Assembly: GCA_963725395.1 (NCBI GenBank)
Contig: CAVRYH010000009.1
Coordinates: 366,200-430,199, forward strand
From: Bog-756 sp963725395
Lineage (GTDB): Bacteria > Actinomycetota > Acidimicrobiia > Acidimicrobiales > RAAP-2
Direction: 5' to 3'
Length of the DNA stretch: 64,000 bases
The translations under genes were made by a program, and so were the position numbers. Position 1 is the first letter of the stretch; each line of letters begins with the position of its first letter. Of this stretch, positions 1 to 6,624 are shown one piece after another. The notes beneath the pieces are model-generated. The model searched no databases. It was not told the origin of the DNA and was given only the letters and a program-made list of their open reading frames with translations.

Positions 1-176
1 TCGGGACGACTCACCGCACCGACGGCACCACCCAGGTGACCTACAACAAATGGCCGCTTTATCTGTGGGTCGGGGACTCCGTGCCCGGCCAGGCCACGGG
101 CCAGGCGCTCAACAACGACGGCGGGCTGTGGTACGCCCTGTCGCCGAGCGGTCAGGCCATCACCACCCACCCGTAA
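1..176 (+). CDS. Secreted-repeat lipoprotein (PF03640-like), C-terminal end only
   Basis: The frame opens before the window and ends at TAA 174-176, giving about 57 residues. The visible stretch has the pattern of the 'secreted repeat of unknown function' family (Lipoprotein_15): a D-G-T-T-Q-V-T-Y-N segment, then P-L-Y-L-W-V-G-D, then N-N-D-G-G-L-W-Y-A-L-S-P-S-G near the end. Family members are exported, usually lipid-anchored proteins with tandem copies of this repeat and no established enzymatic role. The N-terminus and any lipobox lie outside the window. Confidence 0.75.
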   Translation, partial: GTTHRTDGTTQVTYNKWPLYLWVGDSVPGQATGQALNNDGGLWYALSPSGQAITTHP

Positions 177-180
177 CGGG

Positions 181-390
181 CTGACCGACCGGGTCGAGAG
201 CGGAGGCAGTGTGAGGCTGCGCGAGGACTCCAAGCTCTTCCACCTCGGGATCGGGCGCCCGTTCGCCGGAACACCCATCAAGCGCTCCGTCGCCGACCTG
301 GATATCCGGATCCGGACAGAAGACGCGAAGCTTTTGCGGGAGCTGACGCTGGACACCAGTCGCATCTACCGACCTCGCGGCAAGACCTGA
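181..390 (+). pseudogene. IS481-family transposase remnant (C-terminal end)
   Basis: The open frame 181-390 (GTG possible at 211, TGA at 388-390) encodes about 69 residues resembling the extreme C-terminus of actinobacterial IS481-type integrase-core transposases: D-R-V-E-S-G-G-S-V, H-L-G-I-G-R, A-G-T, V-A-D-L-D-I-R and L-T-L-D close to the end. The DDE catalytic core is absent and the frame is cut off upstream by the lipoprotein gene. No terminal inverted repeat was seen. It is probably a dead fragment; the similarity is recalled from the family rather than searched. Confidence 0.6.
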
Positions 391-444
391 AGATCTAACC
401 TGGCCGCAGGTTCCGGTCTCCGATGTCTCGCGACATCACAAGAG

Positions 445-515
445 AGCGGGCGACGGGAATCGAACCCGCGTTCCGAGCTTGGGAAGCTCGTGTTCTGCCT
501 CTGAACTACGCCCGC
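445..515 (-). tRNA. tRNA-Gly (CCC)
   Basis: The minus strand folds as a cloverleaf. The acceptor GCGGGCG pairs with CGCCCGC at the 3' side, the D stem is GTTC/GAAC, and the anticodon stem CGAGC/GCTCG encloses loop TTCCCAA, giving anticodon CCC. The T arm contains GGTTCGATTCC. CCA is not encoded. Confidence 0.95.
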
Positions 516-524
516 GTGCAGGCG

Positions 525-1007
525 TCACCCTATCGCCTGGACCGACTCCTCCGAGGACGGCGAAGACGACCGTCCGGTTACCGCGACGAGGAGCGCGACG
601 ACGGCGAGGGAGGTGACAGCGAGCAGCATGTCGACCGAAACGAGGAGCAGGTCGGCCATGGACCGCCCGACGGCCATGGCGACGAGCGTGACGACGCCTA
701 CGACAACGGCAGCCCCGACCACCGGCCACTCGGTGCGGGTCCTGTGGCGACCGTGGGCGGGTCTGGTGAGCGCCAGGGACGACACCAGCGCGAGGACGGC
801 GAAGACGAGGGCCGGTGGGTGCCACGGAGCCGATGCGATCAGACCCGTCCGCGTGTAGCCCTGGAGGACGGCCAGGGTGGCCAGCACCACCAGGCCCGAC
901 GAGGCCAGCCCGGACGCGCGGCATGTGGGGCTGACGCTCCGGGGCCGTGAACCCCGCCGTGCCGCCTCTGCCAGGCCGTTCACCGGCGAGAGGACCATCC
1001 ATCGCAC
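525..1007 (-). CDS. Putative four-helix integral membrane protein, unknown function
   Basis: This 160-residue product has hydrophobic segments near residues 35-50, 57-80, 93-113 and 118-142, separated by short Arg-rich or charged loops, so a four-helix inner-membrane protein is likely. I recognise no enzymatic motif. The first 35 residues are Arg/Pro-rich, so the real start may be downstream of the ATG at 1007, although GAGG lies just before that ATG. It sits upstream of the tRNA-Gly on the same strand, ten bases before it. No function is proposed. Confidence 0.5.
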   Translation of the reverse strand: MRWMVLSPVNGLAEAARRGSRPRSVSPTCRASGLASSGLVVLATLAVLQGYTRTGLIASAPWHPPALVFAVLALVSSLALTRPAHGRHRTRTEWPVVGAAVVVGVVTLVAMAVGRSMADLLLVSVDMLLAVTSLAVVALLVAVTGRSSSPSSEESVQAIG

Positions 1008-1245
1008 CCCTCTGGGCGAGGTAGATCTGGCCTTCGTAGGGAGGAGCCGCGTTGGCGCCGGTGCTCACCTCGGCGCGCACGGGCCTCAAATTGCGGGTGA
1101 CCGCCGTCCCTCTCCTCGAATGTGCCATGGCCCTCCCGCCTCGCCGAGCCCCCGGAATCGCCGCCACGCTCCGCAGTCTCCCGGCCGCCAGGGGCTCGAC
1201 TTGGAATCCGCCGCCCTTCCGCTGTCAGTATCACCCCAAAAGTGG

Positions 1246-1272
1246 CCGATTGCAATCCCTGGTTGCAATCGG
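1246..1272. repeat. Perfect inverted repeat, possible operator or hairpin
   Basis: Arms CCGATTGCAA (1246-1255) and TTGCAATCGG (1263-1272) are perfect reverse complements around a 7-base centre. There is no T-run after it, so a dyad protein-binding site is at least as likely as a terminator. It lies between the leftward membrane-protein gene and dcd. Confidence 0.5.
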
Positions 1273-1442
1273 GTCGTGGTTGGATCTCGGGGACGGTCGG
1301 AGAGGGAAGCTGCTCGGCTGACAGGCCCGGAGTCTGCCCGTGCGGCGCAGGTGAACCGGCCAGAGGTCGCTCGCCGACGTTCTTTCGCTTATTCGAGCTC
1401 GACCCGGGATTGAGCGCCGGGTTCTAGGTCTTTTCGGCAATT

Positions 1443-1460
1443 ATACGGAATATACTAGAT
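1443..1460 (+). promoter_or_regulatory. Candidate dcd promoter (-10 region)
   Basis: This AT-rich patch in otherwise GC-rich DNA contains TATACG (1443-1448) and TATACT (1451-1456), both close to the -10 consensus. No good -35 is visible. It lies about 65 bases before the chosen dcd ATG. Confidence 0.35.
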
Positions 1461-1518
1461 TTATCGACCGGGACGGGACTACTCCTGGGTGCGCCGGCCC
1501 CACTATCGTCTGAGCGGC

Positions 1519-2082
1519 ATGGTTCTCTCCGACCGCTCCATACGTGAGGCACTGGCCGCCGGCCGCATCGCCATCGACCCCTTCGACGACAGCTGTGTCC
1601 AGCCGTCGTCGGTCGACCTCCATGTCGACCAGTATTTCCGGCTGTTCCGCAACCACACGAGCAGGGTGATCGACGTGCGCGAGAACCAGGAGGACCTGAC
1701 CGAGCTGGTCGACACCGGTGAGGAGCCGCTGATCCTCCATCCTGGCGAGTTCGTGCTCGGTTCCACCAAGGAGAAGGTCACCCTGCCCGCCGACCTGGTC
1801 GCACGACTAGAAGGCAAGTCCTCGCTCGGCCGCCTGGGCCTCCTCATCCACTCGACGGCCGGGTTCGTCGACGCGGGCTGGGACGGACACCTCACACTCG
1901 AGCTCTCCAACGTGGCCAATCTGCCCATCACTGTGTACCCGGGTATGAAGATCGGCCAGATCAGCTTCCTGCAGATGACCACGGCGGCCGACCACCCCTA
2001 CGGCTCCGACGGGCTCAAGTCGAAGTACCAGGGCCAGTGGGGTCCCACCCCCAGCCGGTACGCGGACAACTTCCGACCGTGA
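1519..2082 (+). CDS. dcd: dCTP deaminase, dUMP-forming (bifunctional type)
   Basis: Converts dCTP to dUTP and, in the bifunctional class, on to dUMP and pyrophosphate, feeding dTMP synthesis. The 187-residue product has the trimeric dUTPase-fold signature K-S-S-L-G-R-L-G at residues 100-107, and H-S-T-A-G-F followed by L-E-L-S-N with the catalytic Glu at 128. The C-terminal K-Y-Q-G-Q and G-P-T-P-S-R closely follow mycobacterial Dcd, which is the dUMP-forming type. I start at ATG 1519 because homologues begin M-x-L-S-D-R; a longer frame from GTG 1489 adds ten atypical residues. No clear Shine-Dalgarno sequence precedes it. Confidence 0.93.
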   Translation: MVLSDRSIREALAAGRIAIDPFDDSCVQPSSVDLHVDQYFRLFRNHTSRVIDVRENQEDLTELVDTGEEPLILHPGEFVLGSTKEKVTLPADLVARLEGKSSLGRLGLLIHSTAGFVDAGWDGHLTLELSNVANLPITVYPGMKIGQISFLQMTTAADHPYGSDGLKSKYQGQWGPTPSRYADNFRP

Positions 2083-2114
2083 CCGGTGGCTGGCCGACGG
2101 GGTGCCCCGGCTTT

Positions 2115-2130
2115 GTTACTCTTCAGTAAC
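2115..2130. promoter_or_regulatory. Palindromic operator upstream of the etfD-like gene
   Basis: GTTACT-CTTC-AGTAAC is a perfect 6-bp dyad about 18 bases before the start codon and 5 bases before the ribosome-binding site. The shape fits a TetR-type repressor site. Fatty-acid catabolic genes of Actinobacteria are often controlled this way; the regulator is not in the window. Confidence 0.5.
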
Positions 2131-2147
2131 CATCTAGGAGGAACGTA

Positions 2148-4277
2148 GTGCCCCTCAGACTCGCCCTCGGGCTCGGCATCACCGCGGTGATGTTCGCGAT
2201 AGCCGGTCGCCGGTTCTTCTGGCTCTACCAGCTGATCTCGGCCGGGGAACCGGCGGTGCCGTCGCGCTTCAAGGACGTGCCCCGGCGCATCAAGGCCGAA
2301 CTGGTCGAGGTGGGCGGTCAGAAGAAGCTGTTGCAGTGGACCGTGCCCGGCCTGGCCCACGCCTTCACGTTCTGGGGCTTCACCGTGCTGTTCCTCACGA
2401 TCATCGAGGCCTTCGGTTGCCTGTTCCAGCGCAACTTCCACATCCCGGTGATCGGCCACCTCGCCGTCATCGGGTTCTTGGAGGACTTCTTCGCCGTGGC
2501 GGTCATCGTCTCGCTGGCCGTGTTCGTCGGAATCCGGGTCAAGCACTCACCCAAGCGCGAGAACCGGCGGTCCCGGTTCTTCGGTTCCCATACCGGAGCC
2601 GCCTGGTTGGTGCTGTTGATGATCTTCGGCGTGATCCTCTCCCTCCTGTTGTACCGGGCCGCCCAGGTCAACACCGGCAACTTCCCCTACGGATGGTGGG
2701 CCTTCGCCTCCCACGGCCTGGCCAACGTGCTCAAGCCGCTCGGCACCGGGGTGAACAGCGTCATCGAGACGGTGGCCCTGTTGGCCAACATCACCATCAT
2801 CACGGGCTTCCTCGTCTTCGTCTCGTACTCGAAGCACCTCCACATCTTCCTGGCCCCCATCAACGTGGCCACCTCGCGCCGACCCCGCGCCCTAGGAGCG
2901 CTGGCGTCCACCCCCGACATGTCGATGGAGGACGTGGGCGAGGAGGACGAGGTGGTCTTCGGGGCCGGCCGTATCGAGGACTTCTCGTGGAAGCAGCTCC
3001 TCGACATGGCCACATGCACCGAGTGCGGGCGTTGCCAGTCCCAGTGTCCGGCGTGGAACACGGGCAAACCCCTCTCGCCCAAGCTCTTGATCATGGACCT
3101 CCGGGACAACCTCTTCTCCTCGGCCGACCGCGTGATGGCGAAGAACCGGGCGGCCGGCGTCGAGGTGGAGACCCTCGTCCCCTCGGTCATCGACCCCGAC
3201 GTGCTGTGGTCGTGCACGACCTGCGGCGCGTGCGTCGAGCAGTGCCCGGTGGACATCGAGCACATCGACACCATCATCGACATGCGTCGGTACGAGGTGC
3301 TGATGGAGTCGAAGTTCCCGACCGAGGCCGGCCTCATGCTGCGCAATGTGGAGAACCAGGGCGATCCCTGGGGGCTGGGCTCGTCCAAGCGCACCGACTG
3401 GATCGACGCCCTCGACTTCGAGGTCCCGGTGATCACGGGCACTATCCCCGACGATGTCGAGTACCTCTACTGGGTCGGCTGCGCGGGCGCCCTCGACGAG
3501 CGGGCTCGCAAGGGTGCCCAGGCCACGGCGCGCATGCTCCATCGCGCCGGGGTCACCTTCGGCATCCTCGGGCCGAAGGAGTCATGCACAGGTGACCCGG
3601 CCCGCCGGCTCGGCAACGAGTACCTCTACCAGGAGCAGGCCCGGATGAACATCGAGACGCTCGAGAACGCCGGGGTGAAGAAGGTCATCGCCACTTGCCC
3701 GCACTGCTTCAACTCCCTGGCCAACGAGTATCCGTCCCTCGGCGGGAATTTCGAGGTGATCCACCACAGCCAGCTGCTCGATCATCTGGTCACCGCGGGA
3801 AAGCTGACCCCGGGCGGTGGCTACCAGGGCACGGTGACCTACCACGACCCCTGTTACCTGGGCCGGCACAACCGGGTGTTCGACGAGCCCCGTTCGGTCA
3901 TCGACGCCATCCCCGGAGCCACGCAGGTGGAGATGCGACGCTGCCGCGAGAAGGGCTTCTGTTGCGGAGCGGGTGGTGCCCGCATGTGGCTGGAGGAGAA
4001 CATCGGCAAGCGGGTCAACATGGAACGGACAGAAGAGGCCCTCGGCACGGGTGCCGACGTGGTGTCAACCGCCTGTCCCTACTGCATGATCATGTTGGAC
4101 GACGCCGTGCGGGCCAATGCCAAAGAGGACGACGTGCGTGTCCTCGACCTGTCCCAGCTGCTCGAGGAGTCGATGGGTGGTCAGGAGAACGTCGCCACCG
4201 TCGCGCAGGTGGGTGCACCCGCCGATGGGTCAAGCGGAGACGAGGTCACCGCCGCAGGGGACGCCGGAACCCAGTGA
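2148..4277 (+). CDS. etfD: Membrane-bound Fe-S oxidoreductase, EtfD-like (heterodisulfide-reductase related)
   Basis: Likely accepts electrons from the flavoprotein EtfBA, loaded by acyl-CoA dehydrogenases, and passes them to the quinone pool, as reported for mycobacterial EtfD (Rv0338c). The 709 residues comprise about five N-terminal membrane helices (1-240), then two 4Fe-4S ferredoxin motifs, C-T-E-C-G-R-C-Q-S-Q-C-P from residue 290 and C-T-T-C-G-A-C-V-E-Q-C-P from residue 356. Two CCG-type domains follow (Y-W-V-G-C-A; D-P-C-Y-L-G; F-C-C-G-A-G-G; C-P-Y-C). GTG 2148 is preceded by a strong TAGGAGGA. The last 35 residues are a low-complexity tail. The family is clear; the exact partner is inferred. 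Confidence 0.85.
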   Translation: MPLRLALGLGITAVMFAIAGRRFFWLYQLISAGEPAVPSRFKDVPRRIKAELVEVGGQKKLLQWTVPGLAHAFTFWGFTVLFLTIIEAFGCLFQRNFHIPVIGHLAVIGFLEDFFAVAVIVSLAVFVGIRVKHSPKRENRRSRFFGSHTGAAWLVLLMIFGVILSLLLYRAAQVNTGNFPYGWWAFASHGLANVLKPLGTGVNSVIETVALLANITIITGFLVFVSYSKHLHIFLAPINVATSRRPRALGALASTPDMSMEDVGEEDEVVFGAGRIEDFSWKQLLDMATCTECGRCQSQCPAWNTGKPLSPKLLIMDLRDNLFSSADRVMAKNRAAGVEVETLVPSVIDPDVLWSCTTCGACVEQCPVDIEHIDTIIDMRRYEVLMESKFPTEAGLMLRNVENQGDPWGLGSSKRTDWIDALDFEVPVITGTIPDDVEYLYWVGCAGALDERARKGAQATARMLHRAGVTFGILGPKESCTGDPARRLGNEYLYQEQARMNIETLENAGVKKVIATCPHCFNSLANEYPSLGGNFEVIHHSQLLDHLVTAGKLTPGGGYQGTVTYHDPCYLGRHNRVFDEPRSVIDAIPGATQVEMRRCREKGFCCGAGGARMWLEENIGKRVNMERTEEALGTGADVVSTACPYCMIMLDDAVRANAKEDDVRVLDLSQLLEESMGGQENVATVAQVGAPADGSSGDEVTAAGDAGTQ

Positions 4278-4280
4278 CGC

Positions 4281-4303
4281 TCCGGTCCGCGACCCGGACC
4301 GGA
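4281..4303. terminator. Bidirectional terminator hairpin between convergent genes
   Basis: Nine-bp perfect arms TCCGGTCCG (4281-4289) and CGGACCGGA (4295-4303) enclose a five-base loop. It lies between the stop codons of two converging genes. It lacks a T-tract, as is common in high-GC Actinobacteria. Confidence 0.6.
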
Positions 4304-4307
4304 ACGA

Positions 4308-4727
4308 TCAGCCAAAGGCGGCGGCGTCGGCCTCCCGCACGCGGTTGGCCATGGCCGCCAGCAGCTTGCGGGCGATGCTCGGCACCGACTGGAGGACGCT
4401 GTTGAACTGGCGTTGACTGAGGACGACCAGGTCCATCTCGGTGTCGGATACCACCGTGGCCGAGCGCGGTTTGCGGTCGAGCAGGGCGAGCTCGCCGAAG
4501 TAGCCACCGGGTCCGAGGGTGGCCACCTTCTTGCCGTTGCGGGTGACGGTGGCGGAGCCGCTCACGATGAGGAAGAACTCGAGTCCGAACCGGCCCTCCT
4601 CCACGATGACCTTTCCCGCGGGGACGGTCACCTCGTCGAGCGAGCTGCGGATCTTGCGCAGTTCGGAGGCGCTACAGCCGGAGAACAACCAGACGGACTT
4701 GAGATCGAGGGCCTTGCGGGCGACCAT
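4308..4727 (-). CDS. Stand-alone cyclic-nucleotide-binding domain protein
   Basis: This 139-residue protein is almost entirely one CRP-type cNMP-binding domain. The phosphate-binding cassette reads F-G-E-L-A-L-L-D-R-K-P-R-S-A, with the Glu and Arg that contact the ribose and phosphate of cAMP both present. No helix-turn-helix or catalytic domain follows, so it is not a transcription factor by itself; it may act through a protein partner. The promoter looks leaderless: TAGCCT (4734-4739) is six bases before ATG. It converges on the etfD-like gene. Confidence 0.8.
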   Translation of the reverse strand: MVARKALDLKSVWLFSGCSASELRKIRSSLDEVTVPAGKVIVEEGRFGLEFFLIVSGSATVTRNGKKVATLGPGGYFGELALLDRKPRSATVVSDTEMDLVVLSQRQFNSVLQSVPSIARKLLAAMANRVREADAAAFG

Positions 4728-4841
4728 GACGGGAGGCTACCGCGCGGCGCCCGGGGCGCGCCGGGGTTGCGCCGGCGCCGCTGCTACAGTCCTGCGATCG
4801 CTGGAGCACCGCAGCCGGGCGGGCACAGACCGACCGTCGAA

Positions 4842-5507
4842 ATGGTGGCAGAAACGATGACCGCCTCGGGCCAATCCCCACCTGCGGGGGAGGATTCGAC
4901 AGGACCAACTGAGGGGGCGGTGTCGTCGGCCGCAGCCCCGGGTGCAGGGTCGGCCGCGGACCCAGATGCACGGTCGGACGCCAGCCCGGTCGGAACGTCG
5001 GACCGTCCGGTCACCACCCTGCGCGGCGCCGGCGTCGAGGTTGAACCGGGGCGGGCCAGGCAGCTGGTGCTGGTGGGGTGCCTGGTCGTCCTCGCCGTCA
5101 CCGCGGTAATCCTTCTCGTCGCCGGCATCCAGAAGAACGCGCAGGCGGACGGGCTGCACCAGCACGGGGTGGACGTCGCGGTCACGGTGACGAGCTGCTC
5201 CGGCCAGTTGGGGGGGAGCGGGTCGAACGGCGCGGGGTACGCGTGCAAGGGCACGTACTCCTTCGACGGCCGTCAGTACCACCAGTCCATTCCCGGGGAC
5301 AGCCTCCTCCAGGCGGGTTCGGTGATCCGGGGAGTCGTGGCCACGGACGACCCGAGCCTCCTCTCGACGCCGGCCCTGGTGGCCCGCCAATCAGCCTCGT
5401 GGAAGGTGTTCATCGCCCCGGCCTGCCTGTTCGTCGCCTTCGCCGTCATCCTGACCGTGGTCGTGTTGCTCCGTCGAGGCGGCAACGACGTCGACGCCGA
5501 CACGTGA
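4842..5507 (+). CDS. DUF3592-like membrane protein
   Basis: The 221-residue protein has a disordered Ala/Ser/Pro/Asp-rich N-terminus (about 1-70), a membrane helix near 80-100, an extracytoplasmic domain (about 105-180) and a second helix near 190-215. The outer domain starts V-D-V-A-V-T-V-T-S-C, has a second Cys in Y-A-C-K-G-T-Y, and contains I-R-G-V-V-A-T-D-D-P, a layout like DUF3592 proteins whose role is unknown. The two Cys may form a disulfide. Start ATG 4842 or ATG 4857 is possible; neither has a good ribosome-binding site. The next gene begins 44 bases on. Confidence 0.55.
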   Translation: MVAETMTASGQSPPAGEDSTGPTEGAVSSAAAPGAGSAADPDARSDASPVGTSDRPVTTLRGAGVEVEPGRARQLVLVGCLVVLAVTAVILLVAGIQKNAQADGLHQHGVDVAVTVTSCSGQLGGSGSNGAGYACKGTYSFDGRQYHQSIPGDSLLQAGSVIRGVVATDDPSLLSTPALVARQSASWKVFIAPACLFVAFAVILTVVVLLRRGGNDVDADT

Positions 5508-5551
5508 CCGCACGTGGTTTCGGCAAGGGGAGCGGCGCGATACCCTCGTGC

Positions 5552-6211
5552 ATGCCCCGCGCCGATCAGGACGATTTCGACGACGTCCCGGCCCCGTCGA
5601 GCCGCTGGGACCGGTTCACCGGGCGGATCAGCAACTTCATGCTGAAGGACCCGGGGGCCGGGGCATCGAAGAGGAGCGTGACCGGGGACAACGGCCCGAC
5701 GACGATCCCCGAGATCGAGGCGGCCATCAAGCGGGCCGACGACAAGGAACGGCTCATCGGCCTGCTGGCCGCGCCCGTCGCCGCCGCTATCGGGCTGTTG
5801 GTCACGGCCACACTGCTGGCCCACGACCCCAAGGGCGCCAAGCACGTGAGTCCCTCGCTGTATCTCGAGCTCTGCGCGGTCACCATGGTGCTGGCCTTTT
5901 TGATACTGGTCATGGCATGGCTCCGGAAGCGCACCTTCCTCGGTATCGCCATGGCGCTGTTCGGGCTGTCGATCTTCAATCTCCACTACTGGGGTTTCGG
6001 TCTCCCCTTTATCATCGGGGGCGCTTGGTACCTGGTTCGCTCCTACCGGCTGTCGGAGAAGCTGAAGCTGGCCAAGGCCGGCAACTCGCCGGGTGCGGCA
6101 CCGCGTTCCAACGCATCGCGCCCCCAACCGTCGAAGCGTTACACGCCCCCGACGACATCCTCGCGGCGCTCACCCAAGCCCAAACCCGGCAAAGAGCTCG
6201 AAGCGGGCTGA
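5552..6211 (+). CDS. Hypothetical integral membrane protein
   Basis: This 219-residue protein has a charged cytoplasmic N-terminus (about 1-70), three to four membrane helices between about 72 and 165 (the last pair containing L-H-Y-W-G-F-G-L-P), and a basic Pro/Ser/Lys-rich C-terminal tail. I do not recognise a family. ATG 5552 follows TACCCT (5541-5546) by only five bases, so the transcript may be leaderless. It runs in the same direction as the DUF3592-like gene. Confidence 0.55.
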   Translation: MPRADQDDFDDVPAPSSRWDRFTGRISNFMLKDPGAGASKRSVTGDNGPTTIPEIEAAIKRADDKERLIGLLAAPVAAAIGLLVTATLLAHDPKGAKHVSPSLYLELCAVTMVLAFLILVMAWLRKRTFLGIAMALFGLSIFNLHYWGFGLPFIIGGAWYLVRSYRLSEKLKLAKAGNSPGAAPRSNASRPQPSKRYTPPTTSSRRSPKPKPGKELEAG

Positions 6212-6624
6212 GCCCGCGGCCGGAACCCTCCCGGCCCCTGTGGCGGTTCCCTTCGTCATGAGGGCGGCGCCGCAGCCGACGGTTCGGATCCCCGTCTGTT
6301 GATTGCCGCCGGCTGACCGCTCGCGGCCCGGTGGCGGAAGCCGACGAGTCGGGGTGCAGGCTGGCCGCTCTGGCCGCCGGTCCGACCATCCCGGTTGTGC
6401 CCCCGGGGGCACGGTCACCCACCTTCTGTTTCCGGGTTTTCGTCCCCCACCAGGGACGTTGTATCAGTTCACAGACTGGTAACACGGATGTGACCGTGCC
6501 GAAATCCCTGGCAAGCATTGTTTGCGGCGTCAAGGCGACAACTGCCCGTCTTGACCTCGGCGGCCACCTACCTCAGGGCGGGACGGTCACCGAGAAGCAG
6601 TTACCCGAAAGGAGCACTCAAACC
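6212..6624. other. Regulatory gap upstream of amtB
   Basis: No gene is supported. Although the amtB frame stays open back to 6331, that extension lacks AmtB character. The segment holds a GlnR-like box (6468-6505) followed by a 5' leader of roughly 100 bases to the amtB ribosome-binding site. I see nothing recognisable in 6212-6460. Confidence 0.5.
6468..6505 (+). promoter_or_regulatory. GlnR-like nitrogen-control box
   Basis: Four pentamers occur at exact 11-base spacing: TTCAC (6468), GTAAC (6479), GTGAC (6490) and GAAAT (6501), each separated by six bases. The actinobacterial GlnR consensus alternates gTnAc and GaAAc half-sites with six-base spacers, so the last three fit with one or two mismatches. 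Its position, about 120 bases before amtB-glnB, supports the reading. GlnR itself is not in the window. Confidence 0.5.

Larger units (their letters stand above)
1008..1518. other. Non-coding gap upstream of dcd
   Basis: I see no convincing gene here; the ORFs present overlap one another in several frames without a protein-like pattern. The gap holds a perfect 10-bp inverted repeat (1246-1272) and an AT-rich patch (1438-1465) that probably carries the dcd promoter. It may also contain the promoter of the leftward membrane-protein gene. Confidence 0.5.

Noticed and set aside
6505..6624. Riboswitch in the amtB leader
   Set aside because: No conserved riboswitch core could be recognised; the GlnR-like box explains the regulation better.
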